A stretch of DNA of 42,595 nucleotides from NCBI GenBank assembly GCA_051453625.1, contig JBOZIK010000001.1, positions 104,821,945 through 104,864,539 of the forward strand, given 5' to 3'. Numbering within the stretch: the stretch's first letter is position 1; each line of letters opens with the position of its first letter. Below, one piece after another: positions 34,113-42,595 of this stretch. This DNA comes from Welwitschia mirabilis. Lineage: Eukaryota > Gnetophyta > Gnetopsida > Welwitschiales. A program made the translations under genes and the position numbers. The notes under the pieces are model-generated. The model searched no databases. It had not been told where the DNA came from and saw only the letters and a program-made list of their open reading frames with translations.

Positions 34113-36730
34113 ATATATGGGTACCCATGTATTGATTTATATCAATGTATACATAATTTCATCATCATGCGTTAGAATTCCTTATTAGGAATGGATGTTG
34201 TGACCTTAAGAATTCTTGACTAGCTTCCTCTCATAATTTTTACATATTACTACTATGACTATGTATATATGTTTATGTATGATATATCTTCATGTTGTTT
34301 TAATTATGTTAGTACCATATGCTTCTTTTGATTGATTTGCGTGTTAAGTTCTTGCATTATTCTTATATTTCATGCATTATTTTTCCCACATGTCCACTGA
34401 TACAAACCACCTTGATCTATTATATGCTCATGTATATTGATGAAAATAGAAATAAGGTCTAATATAGAATTATGTATGGTCTGAACTCTTCTAGATGAGG
34501 ACATGTAGGCATGATTTCTTTCCTATTGGTGCAACCAATCACTTGACTACGACTTTACACCTTTATTATGTGTTCCTAATTAAGATCTAAGGAATTATAT
34601 TTAAGTAAATTTAATCATGCGATTTCTAAATAAACTTAAGTTAGATGCGATGTGGGTCATGTGAGCTATTATCATATAGTTCTCTTAATGCATGGCCTGT
34701 GGGAAATTGAGAGGTAATCCTCTCAGTCGTAACCTAATTGATTTGTTGTAATGGGTAATCATAATGTAATTTAATTAATTAAAAAAAATCTTATTCTTAA
34801 ATCCAACTTAAGATCAAGTTGCAATAATCCTTCTATCCATTACCAACCATGGTTTGCTATTATCGATGTTCCACCTCATGAGACTCCATTCATGGAGGAT
34901 GATGATTACAACATATATCACATTGACCCATGTTATCATAGATCTAACCCTCCTTCTACCATGATTCATACCTTTGCATGAGACTTCTTTTTTTTTTCTA
35001 TTCAGATGCTACTATCGGCATCTCACCAAGTAACAGTGGGTACATTTCCATCCACCATGCATTTTGTTGCATCCTCTATCTGTCAGCATTACTCCATTTA
35101 TCCTATTCCATTCATATCTACTACTTCATCCTATTAACCATATCCATGTCATATTTTCTATGACCATCACTTTTATCTCTTTAGGGGAAAAAAAGAAAAA
35201 AATGGGGAAAAAATCCAAAAAAAATCAAATAAAATAGAAGAAAAGAAAAAGAAAGAAACGAAAAAAATTAATGTGTGTATATATATACACACACACATAC
35301 ATACNNNNNNNNNNNNNNNNNNNNNNNNNNNNNNNNNNNNNNNNNNNNNNNNNNNNNNNNNNNNNNNNNNNNNNNNNNNNNNNNNNNNNNNNNNNNNNNN
35401 NNNNAGAAGAAAAGAAAAAGAAAGAAACGAAAAAAATTAATGTGTGTATATATACACACACACACACATACATACACTCGATAACATGTGAAAACCCCGA
35501 AGGGCATGTGTTTGTATTTCTTTAGCATTTAACATTCTCTAACATTTGAGGCACCTTTAGCATGCTCCCCATGGTACATTCCACATACTCAATGCTCTCA
35601 TATTTACTAAGTTTTTGTTCATTATTAATATGCAGAAGGATCATGTTTTCATTTCTAGCTTACATCATGCTCCCTTTCACCCATTTTATTTTAACANNNN
35701 NNNNNNNNNNNNNNNNNNNNNNNNNNNNNNNNNNNNNNNNNNNNNNNNNNNNNNNNNNNNNNNNNNNNNNNNNNNNNNNNNNNNNNNNNNNNNNNNTATT
35801 TTAACATTGGTGAGTTACCTTTTTCATTTACTTATTATCCTTCTTATCTTGTCATGACATTCCTAATATCCTTATGTTCCATCCGACTATAGTGCATGCA
35901 TTACTTTTCTTTTCCCATCGCATTTATCCTCATTCGCCTTGTAATAGTTTCCACATTGCCATCATATTTTTGTAGCTTGTGTGTCACCATGTCATGCCAA
36001 TATCTACCCCAATTCTTGTGTAGTTTACTTTACATTCACATCACATTAATTTGAGGGATGTCCATCCGCTTCTATCACCCTGCTTTATCACTTTACAGTG
36101 TTGTGATCACCTTCCCTTACTCGTTATCACCCCTTATCATCCTTACTTTTATCTACCAACTTTCTTCTAGTTTAATTCCTCACTATTTACAATGGTTAGG
36201 TGCTACTTAATATGCCTTGCCCTCTTTCCTTTTAGCTTGGTATATTACATTATCAATCACATACCCATATTTTCTTATTTACTCATTCGGCATCACTTTT
36301 ATTCATTGCATTTATTTTTATTAAAAAAAGGAAAACAAAAAAATTCAAAAGAAAAAAAAGAGGAGAAATTTTTAACAAAAAAAGAGACAAAAAAAGAGAA
36401 AATTCAAAAAAAAAAAATCATATGTAACATATAAAAACCCTAAAAAGAGTATGTCTTAAATTTTGTTTTGACGTGAGATTTCTTTCCACTTACTTCCTTA
36501 TGAAAAAGAAGCAACTATAATGTAACCCCTTCTAATTGATTATTTTTTTATGGGGGATTTTTACTTTAATTGGTTAGTGTAGGACCGTTTTATGTTAAAT
36601 AATATGCACCTAAGCATTATTTGTATCTTTGAAAAAAAATAATGTATGAAAGGCCTTTATAAATTTATGCCTATGCCTTTAACATTTATTCATCCTCTCT
36701 TAAAAGAAAAATATTCTGTAGGATTCCTTG
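34113..36730. other. Unassigned AT-rich region with purine tracts and gaps
   Basis: No recognisable gene. A 46-residue open stretch at 34,838-34,978 (+) reads FAIIDVPPHETPFMEDDDY in part; I cannot assign it. Two long A-rich purine tracts (35,183-35,270 and 36,318-36,420) are each followed by an ACATGTGAAAACCCC- or ACATATAAAAACCCT-like phrase. Gaps lie at 35,305-35,404 and 35,697-35,796. It could be non-coding parts of another gypsy element or introns of the adjacent host-gene fragment. Confidence 0.4.
35236..35475. repeat. Duplicated purine tract and CA/TA microsatellite around a 100-N gap
   Basis: 35,236-35,304 and 35,405-35,475 are the same sequence apart from microsatellite length. The N run separates them exactly at the copy boundary, so this is most likely an unmerged contig overlap. 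Confidence 0.75.
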
Positions 36731-36739
36731 GACATATTT

Positions 36740-36935
36740 GGAATAGAGACAAAAAAAACTTGGGGTTGTAGGTTTCATTTAAGAAGATGGCTATTAAAGA
36801 TAGCTCAGCATCTCAATAACTACACAAGCATCCTTGATTCTTTATTATGCATAGGTGCAGTGGTACTTAAAGAAGTATACTTTCCTGAGGATGATCTGGC
36901 TAAGCTTTTTCAGAATATGGAACACTTACATTAAA
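36740..36935 (+). pseudogene. Possible upstream part of the RPA2 fragment
   Basis: An open frame with KTWG, a Cys, a His two residues later, and QHL at spacings that loosely resemble the conserved WGFLCPVHTPDG...LLNHL segment of second-largest RNA polymerase subunits, but with the key PDG only in a shifted frame. It lies just upstream of the firm RPA2 match on the same strand. The rest (YFPEDDLAKLFQNMEHLH) is not recognised. Treat as a hint only. Confidence 0.25.
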
Positions 36936-37149
36936 TTTAAATTCACTTCTCTTTTTAAGTACTTTCTTAAATTCTTAGGCATAAGATCAAGGCAAACAAA
37001 TACATGTTCATGCTTTTAAGAATTGTTATTCATTAAATCTGTTTGTTTGTTGGAAGTGCCCTTTTCAATATGTGTGAAAGTAATACAGGGCTTTAGAAGC
37101 ATGAGAGATGTTTAACAGTGAGAGGAAGGGGGTTTCGTGGACTACCATG

Positions 37150-37710
37150 GTGTATGCTCAGTGTGTGCATCTTTTAAAAGTTGGATTGAGTTGTTGGAAA
37201 TAGTCTCATTAAGACGTATGCCAAGTGCCGAAGCATCAGGTAGTCCTCTAGTGTACTTGATAGTTCTTCTCGATGGTCATGTAATTGGTCATCTCAATGT
37301 GTCAAAAATATATTATGTTATTAAACATCTCCATGCCTTCAAGCTAATAAGGAGATCTAAAATTCCTACTGACTTGCAGGTTAGATGTAGATATAAATAA
37401 AATGTATTAATGGAAAAGACGGAGGAGACATCTATCATGCCTCATACCCATGAAGAAATAAGCCTTATTTCTATTTTAAGTGTTGTTGCTAGTTTAATCC
37501 CTTGGTCTGATCACAACCAAAGCCCCTACAACATGTATCAGTGCCAAATGGTAAATCAAATAATGGCATTTCTTATTCAGTCTATATAATATTGCAGTAA
37601 AGGCAAGCTTTATCATTTATAAATGCTCCAAATGCCCATCACTCATATAATAGGTTATAAAAAATATGGGATAGGTAAATACCCTTTAGGAATAAATGCA
37701 ATCATTACAG
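37150..37710 (+). pseudogene. Fragment of RNA polymerase I second-largest subunit (RPA2/NRPA2 family)
   Basis: A broken copy of the subunit that helps form the active centre of RNA polymerase I, which transcribes 45S rRNA in the nucleolus. Firm matches: a YLIVLLDGHVIGHL segment (VLLDG at 37,263-37,277) with KIPTDLQV after it; [18 protein letters not shown], then [18 protein letters not shown] (37,497-37,550); and YPLGINAII (about 37,678). NQSPxNMYQCQM and YP(L/I)GTNAI are family signatures, and the QCQ version points to RPA2, not RPB2 or RPC2. Stops lie at 37,398, 37,587 and 37,620, and about 70 residues expected between DLQV and HEEI are missing. The match ends where the copia LTR begins. 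Confidence 0.8.
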
Positions 37711-39217
37711 TGTTGGCTGTTGAAACAAATATTTTCAATGATGAAATTTCGAGCTGAAGAAAATAAGATCTCTCCAGAATGGGACGCCTGCCCTNNNNNN
37801 NNNNNNNNNNNNNNNNNNNNNNNNNNNNNNNNNNNNNNNNNNNNNNNNNNNNNNNNNNNNNNNNNNNNNNNNNNNNNNNNNNNNNNNNNNNNNNAATATG
37901 GGATAGGTAAATACCCTTTAGGAATAAATTCAATCATTACAGTGTTGGCTGTTGAAACAAATATTTTCAATGATGAAATTTTGAGCTGAAGAAAATAAGA
38001 TCTCTCCAGATTGGAACATCTGCCTTGTCTAATTAGGACATCCAACTTTCCATGTGGTTTTTTGTATTGGGATGTCCATCCTAAGTAATCGAGACATCCG
38101 GAGCTGTACTTGGTTTTATATACAGGGACGTTCAACCTGTTAAATTNNNNNNNNNNNNNNNNNNNNNNNNNNNNNNNNNNNNNNNNNNNNNNNNNNNNNN
38201 NNNNNNNNNNNNNNNNNNNNNNNNNNNNNNNNNNNNNNNNNNNNNNATGAAATTTCGAGCTGAAGAAAATAAGATCTCTCCAGATTGGAACATCCGCCTT
38301 GTCTAATTAGGACATCCAACTTTCCATGTGGTTTTTTGTATTGGGATGTCCATCCTAAGTAATCAAGACATCCGGAGCTGTACTTGGTTTTATATACAGG
38401 GACGTCCAACCTGTTAAATTAGGATATCTGAACCTGTTTGTAGGTTTATTATACTGGGACATCTGTCATGTCAAATTAGGATGTCCAACCCTATATACAG
38501 ACTTCTATACCGGAACTTCTGGCCTACTAAACTAGAATGTTTGACCCTATTNNNNNNNNNNNNNNNNNNNNNNNNNNNNNNNNNNNNNNNNNNNNNNNNN
38601 NNNNNNNNNNNNNNNNNNNNNNNNNNNNNNNNNNNNNNNNNNNNNNNNNNNTTGTAGGTTTATTATACTGGGACATCTGTCATGTCAAATTAGGATGTCC
38701 AACCCTATATACAGACTTCTATACAGGAACTTCTGGCCTAATAAACTAGAATGTTTGACCCTATTCTTAGTTACCTAGAAGCGAAGATTAAACATAGGGA
38801 TGTCTAACCTTTCTCAATGGTATGTTCAAGGATATATTCATTGACATAAAATTATAGTCGTTTAAAGATGTTAACTGCAGTTTCCAACCTCTAATTTTTA
38901 TTCTATGTCTTGGATCTATATANNNNNNNNNNNNNNNNNNNNNNNNNNNNNNNNNNNNNNNNNNNNNNNNNNNNNNNNNNNNNNNNNNNNNNNNNNNNNN
39001 NNNNNNNNNNNNNNNNNNNNNNAACTTCTGGCCTAATAAACTAGAATGTCTGACCCTATTCTTAGTTACCTAGAAGCGAAGATTAAACATAGGGATGTCC
39101 AACCTTTCTCGATGGTATGTTCAAGGATATATTCATTGACATAAAATTATAGTTGTTTAATGACGTTAACTGTAGTTTCCAACCTCTAATTTTTATTCTA
39201 TGTCTTGGATCTATATA
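37663..39217. repeat. Nested duplications flanking 100-N gaps (probable assembly artefact)
   Basis: The pairs are 37,663-37,794 with 37,895-38,026; 37,973-38,146 with 38,247-38,420; 38,438-38,551 with 38,652-38,765; and 38,728-38,922 with 39,023-39,217. Each left copy ends at an N run and each right copy starts at its end, with equal lengths and a few mismatches. The first pair also duplicates unique RPA2 flank, which a real LTR repeat would not. Confidence 0.85.
38290..38787 (+). repeat. 56-57-bp tandem repeat in the copia LTR
   Basis: Units at 38,290-38,345, 38,346-38,401, 38,402-38,458, 38,459-38,515 and 38,516 onward (cut by the gap, complete at 38,731-38,787). Each has the pattern RCRTCYR, ten bases, TTAGGAYRTCYR, then a T-rich stretch ending near GGG. 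The motif GGACATCC or GGACGTCC therefore recurs alternately at about 22 and 34 bases. The array lies upstream of the TATA motif, so in U3. Confidence 0.8.
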
Positions 39218-39219
39218 TA
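39212..39219 (+). promoter_or_regulatory. Candidate TATA box of the copia LTR
   Basis: TATATATA in GGATCTATATATACC, downstream of the 56-57-bp array. A second candidate, TATAAAA at 39,614-39,620, is closer to the LTR end. Which is used cannot be told from sequence alone. Confidence 0.4.
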
Positions 39220-39784
39220 CCTTCATGTAGTGGATTGAAGGACAATTGCTTACCTGAAGAAAATATCACTTGAAGCAATTTGTGTCAATATACAGAGATC
39301 TGGATTNNNNNNNNNNNNNNNNNNNNNNNNNNNNNNNNNNNNNNNNNNNNNNNNNNNNNNNNNNNNNNNNNNNNNNNNNNNNNNNNNNNNNNNNNNNNNN
39401 NNNNNNNNNNNNNNNNNNNNNNNNNNNNNNNNNNNNNNNNNNNNNNNNNNNNNNNNNNNNNNNNNNNNNNNNNNNNNNNNNNNNNNNNNNNNNNNNNNNN
39501 NNNNNNNNNNNNNNNNNNNNNNNNNNNNNNNNNNNNNNNNNNNNNNNNNNNNNNNNNNNNNNNNNNNNNNNNNNNGCTGCCCCCTGAGAGTGGAGTAGGC
39601 TTGGCCGAACCACTATAAAATCATGGTGCACTCTTTCTATTTGTTTGAGTTTGTTTTATTGTATTCATGATTTATTAATTTCTAATTTACATTCTCAAGT
39701 AAAGTTCTGATTTTAGTTAAGTAATTAAATTTTGTAATTCACCCTATTCACCCCCCTCTAGGGTGCCTGTACGATTCTAACAAT

Positions 39785-39796
39785 TGGTATCAGAGC
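39785..39796 (+). other. Primer-binding site for initiator Met-tRNA
   Basis: TGGTATCAGAGC, the perfect standard PBS of plant Ty1/copia elements, two bases after the LTR end. Confidence 0.95.
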
Positions 39797-39857
39797 ATGG
39801 TTGCTCTAAATTTATAAATATTTTGTTTATTTTCATATTAAGTGTAGGTATTTCTCA

Positions 39858-41392
39858 ATGGCATCCTCTATCAATGTAGCAAATCATGAATGTCAATCAG
39901 TTTCAAGACCTTCTTTCTTCAATGGGAATAACTATACCCATTGGAAATCAAAGATGAGCATCTTCCTGACCTCTCTTAATTTGGATATTTGGTCTGTAGT
40001 TGAATTTGGATACTCTCCTTTAATTGAAATAGATGCCCTTGAGAAGGAAGTTCTAAAACCCAAAGATAGCTGAAATGCTAACAATAAAAAGATTCTTCAA
40101 ATGAACACTCAAGTAATAAATGCAATTATTTGTGCTCTTTCCACTGAGGAACATGAAAGAGTTATACAATGTTCAATGGTTAAGAAGATGTGGGGTACAT
40201 TAAAAATAGCTCATAAAGGAACAAACATTATGAATAACTTCAAGCTATAACTCTTAGTAATAAAGTTCAAAAATATTAAAATGGAAGAGTCGGAATCAAT
40301 AGCTAAGTATACCACTAAAATCAAAAATATTGTAAATAGCATGTGGATCTAGGAGAAAGAGTTCTGAAAAATAGAGTAGTAAGAAAGATTCTCAAGAGCC
40401 TTTTCTTAAAGTTTAGACCTAAGATCACTGCTATAGAGGAAAGCAAAGACATTAATAAGATGAAAGTAGAAGAGTTAAAAGGATCCCTTATGGCCTGTGA
40501 AGCTACTCTTCTCCCAGAGGAAGATCTTCCCAAAAAGAAGAGTATTGCTCTTAAAGCCAGTGATGACCAAGAAGNNNNNNNNNNNNNNNNNNNNNNNNNN
40601 NNNNNNNNNNNNNNNNNNNNNNNNNNNNNNNNNNNNNNNNNNNNNNNNNNNNNNNNNNNNNNNNNNNNNNNNNNNNNNNNNNNNNNNNNNNNNNNNNNNN
40701 NNNNNNNNNNNNNNNNNNNNNNNNNNNNNNNNNNNNNNNNNNNNNNNNNNNNNNNNNNNNNNNNNNNNNNNNNNNNNNNNNNNNNNNNNNNNNNNNNNNN
40801 NNNNNNNNNNNNNNNNNNNNNNNNNNNNNNNNNNNNNNNNNNNNNNNNNNNNNNNNNNNNNNNNNNNNNNNNNNNNNNNNNNNNNNNNNNNNNNNNNNNN
40901 NNNNNNNNNNNNNNNNNNNNNNNNNNNNNNNNNNNNNNNNNNNNNNNNNNNNNNNNNNNNNNNNNNNNNNNNNNNNNNNNNNNNNNNNNNNNNNNNNNNN
41001 NNNNNNNNNNNNNNNNNNNNTCTTTTAAAGCCAGTGATAACCAAGAAGAAGCCTCTTCAACTGATGATGAAGCAGATGATGACATAGCATTCTTAGCCAA
41101 AAATTTCAAGATATTCTTAAGAAAGAAAAAAGTGTTTAAGAACAATAGAAATTTCTCTCGAAAATTGGGTGATAAAGGTAAGAGTTCATTATCTTCTATT
41201 CAATGTTTTGAATGTAAATGTTTTATTCATGTTACTTCTGAGTGTGCAAACAAAAGAAAAGAAAAGAAATCTAAGTTTAAAAGAAAGAAAGCTCTCAAAG
41301 AAACTTGGTATGATAACTCTAATGATGATATTCAATCAAGTGACGATGATTCTTTAAACTTCGGGTTAGTAGATTTTCTCAGTGTTGATTAA
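39858..41392 (+). pseudogene. gag: Broken gag of SIRE-like copia element
   Basis: The start ATG at 39,858 is the first in-frame ATG, 75 bases after the LTR. It opens MASSINVANHECQSVSRPSF, then NGNNYTHWKSKM, the usual FxGxNYxxWKxxM start of copia gag. The UBN2-type domain follows (EEHERVIQCSMVKKMWGTLK; ESIAKYTTKIKNIV). Stops include TGA at 40,072 (family W) and TAA near 40,249. A one-base shift near 40,343 moves the frame. A 446-N gap (40,575-41,020) is flanked by a near-repeat of ALKASDDQE/FKASDNQE, so its size is doubtful. After the acidic DDEADDDIAFLAKNFK segment a perfect CX2CX4HX4C zinc knuckle (CFECKCFIHVTSEC) lies at 41,204-41,245, then a Lys-rich and acidic tail to the stop at 41,390. 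Confidence 0.85.
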
Positions 41393-42425
41393 AATCAAGT
41401 CCATTTTATTCCTTCCTCGGGTATTACTCTATCAAAAGCTTCTTTAAAATCTAAAATTAATTTTGAGAATGATCTTAACGAGTGTAACATTTTTAAAGCT
41501 TATGAAAAATTATATGATGTAAGTCTAGAGTTAGGTAAAAAAATCGTGTTGTATAAAAGTCAAATATTAGATCTTCAGTTAAAACTGAAGCAAGCTAACA
41601 TAAAAATAGAAAAACTTTCTTAGAGCTTGCAGGACTCAAAAAGAATAACTAAAAGATTAGCTCAATAAAAAGACAATCTTGATCGTATGTTAGGTATGGG
41701 TAGACCTCCTTACGATAAATATGGATTGGAAAATCTCTCTAGTAAGTCTTCTTTACCTAATTTTTTTGAGTTTAGTTAGAATCTATAATCTTTTGGTAAG
41801 GTTAGTTTAAAATGTTATTATTGTAATAGGTATGGTTATGTTNNNNNNNNNNNNNNNNNNNNNNNNNNNNNNNNNNNNNNNNNNNNNNNNNNNNNNNNNN
41901 NNNNNNNNNNNNNNNNNNNNNNNNNNNNNNNNNNNNNNNNNNCATGTTGTATAAAAGTCAAATATTAGATATTCAGTTAAAACTGAAGCAAGCTAACATA
42001 AAAATAGAAAAACTTTCTTAGAGCTTGCAGGACTCAAAAAGAATAGCTAAAAGATTAGCTCAATAAAAAGACAATCTTGATCGTATGTTAGGTATGGGTA
42101 GACCTCCTCACGATAAATATGGATTGGAAAATCTCTCTAGTAAGTCTTCTTTACCTAATTTTTTTGAGTTTAGTCAGAATCTATAATCTTTTGGTAAGGT
42201 TAGTTTAAAATGTTATTATTGTAATAGGTATGGTTATGTTAAATAGGTATGATCATGTTAAATACTCCTGTCCTTTACAGAAAGCTTTATTTTTTGGATA
42301 TGGTAGTAATATATTTAGATTCGTTAATTCAGATACCTTAGTAATTCAAAATCAAAAACCTTATATAGTTAAAAAATGGATTAGAAAAAGCATAGTTTCC
42401 TCTCTCTTTGCTCATGCAGCCTTTA
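41393..42425 (+). pseudogene. Gag-pol linker with coiled coil and second zinc knuckle
   Basis: Continues the same polyprotein after the stop at 41,390: a helical stretch LYKSQILDLQLKLKQANIKI, then EKLS*SLQDSKRI (* is a stop), a GRPPYDKYGLENLSS segment, and a second zinc knuckle. The knuckle appears as CYYCNRYGYV at 41,814 and 42,213, where His is Tyr. After an 18-bp local repeat it reads CNRYDHVKYSCP. The block 41,545-41,842 is repeated at 41,943-42,240 around a 100-N gap (298 bp each), a probable contig overlap. This coiled-coil plus second-knuckle layout is usual in SIRE-type elements. Confidence 0.7.
41545..42240. repeat. 298-bp duplication around a 100-N gap (probable artefact)
   Basis: 41,545-41,842 and 41,943-42,240 are equal in length and nearly identical, with the gap exactly between them. 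Confidence 0.85.
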
Positions 42426-42595
42426 AAGCTCAAAAAAGATCTAAATGGTTTCTAAATAGTAGTTGTTGTAGACATACGATAGGGGACGAGAGTCTGTTCT
42501 CTTCTTTCCAAGATTATGACAGTAGTGAAGTAACCTTTGGAGATAACAACAAGGGACAAATCATTGGTAAGAGCTTTAATGCTACTACTTCTTTT
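42426..42595 (+). pseudogene. Start of copia aspartic protease, inactivated; runs off the window
   Basis: Reads SKWFLNSSCCRHTIGDESLF, then SFQDYDSSEVTFGDNNKGQI. In copia protease this segment is W(Y/F)LDSGCSRHMTGD, so the catalytic Asp is Asn and the signature Gly is Ser, both explainable as G>A transitions. The rest of pol (integrase, RT, RNase H) would lie beyond 42,595. Confidence 0.8.

Larger units (their letters stand above)
37711..39782 (+). repeat. 5' LTR of a SIRE-like Ty1/copia element (with assembly duplications)
   Basis: The right end is firm: GATTCTAACA at 39,773-39,782, then the Met-tRNA PBS. The left end is inferred as TGTTGGCTGT (37,711), directly after the RPA2 match, giving TGTT...AACA termini. 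Four 100-N gaps split it and each is flanked by a direct duplication (132, 174, 114 and 195 bp). Subtracting gaps and duplications leaves about 1,057 bp, including the 269-N gap at 39,307-39,575. It contains the 56-57-bp repeat array and a TATA motif at 39,212. Confidence 0.75.

Noticed and set aside
33631-34188. ORFs of 152-174 residues on both strands
   Set aside because: They consist almost wholly of undetermined residues from the 430-N gap; only a few real codons flank it.
35225-35528. Apparent ORFs rich in YTH and KKRK on both strands
   Set aside because: They are translations of CA/TA microsatellite and purine tract around a gap.
37503-37550. RPB2 or RPC2 (Pol II or Pol III second subunit) instead of RPA2
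   Set aside because: In RPB2 and RPC2 the motif reads NTYQ followed by a different triplet; NMYQCQM is the RPA2 form as I know the family. A search would settle it.
38290-38787. CRISPR-like array (regular repeats)
   Set aside because: Units are contiguous imperfect tandem repeats without unique spacers, in a plant LTR.
37663-39217. Tandem gene-scale duplication of the copia LTR
   Set aside because: The copies stop and restart exactly at 100-N gaps and include unique flank, so an assembly overlap explains them better.
40321-41145. Long minus-strand ORF of 274 residues
   Set aside because: It is the antisense shadow of the copia gag and is mostly gap.
1-42595. tRNA, rRNA, snRNA or riboswitch genes
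   Set aside because: No cloverleaf or box motifs were recognised. The tRNA-like matches are only the 12-18-base primer-binding sites.

Overview
The window is AT-rich nuclear DNA from a flowering plant. It is almost entirely decayed LTR retrotransposons, with one broken host-gene fragment and no intact gene that I can support. The evidence for a plant is a degenerate primer-binding site (PBS) matching plant tRNA-Asp in the Ty3/gypsy elements, Athila/Tat-style gag and pol, an initiator-Met-tRNA PBS with a SIRE-type Ty1/copia gag, and a plant-like RNA polymerase I subunit fragment. I cannot name the species. Most stop codons sit where C>T or G>A would make them from the family residue, as expected for old, cytosine-methylated heterochromatin.

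Layout. (1) 1-24,052, plus strand: a head-to-tail array of one gypsy family, here called A. Five A-type LTRs lie at 1-767 (3' part), 8,061-9,395, 18,361-19,668, 19,669-20,943 and 22,482-24,052. Between them are an internal region with two gag-protease copies and no reverse transcriptase (768-8,060), a long internal region with gag, protease, RT, RNase H and integrase remnants (10,908-18,360), two LTRs that abut directly (19,668/19,669), and a tiny deletion derivative with only untranslated ends (20,944-22,481). A 5'-truncated LTR of a sister family B is spliced in at 9,831-10,907. (2) 24,053-32,270, minus strand: family B, with LTRs at 30,797-32,270 and 25,583-26,992. B has the LTR ends, PBS, leader and 3' UTR style of A, but lacks gag-pol. 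It carries one broken ORF (Tyr/Pro/Ser-rich, then helical, then acidic) that I do not recognise. A second copy of that ORF follows at 24,056-25,050. (3) 32,271-36,730: low-complexity AT-rich DNA with microsatellites and sequence gaps. (4) About 37,150-37,710: a pseudogene fragment of the second-largest RNA polymerase I subunit (RPA2/NRPA2 family). (5) 37,711-42,595: the 5' end of a SIRE-like copia element that appears to have inserted into that fragment. It comprises an LTR with a 56-57-bp tandem repeat, PBS, gag with two zinc knuckles, and the start of a dead protease, and it runs off the window.

Assembly warning. Most runs of exactly 100 N are flanked by a direct duplication of 10-298 bp that ends and restarts at the gap. 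These look like unmerged overlapping contigs, not biological repeats. Removing them makes the copia LTR about 1.06 kb.

How the parts relate. Family A would have supplied gag and pol. Family B shares its replication signals and could have been mobilised in trans by it. Nothing here looks able to move today. The main points of interest are the unrecognised ORF of family B, the tandem LTR array with inter-family hybrids, the repeat array in the copia LTR, and the RPA2 fragment used as an insertion target.
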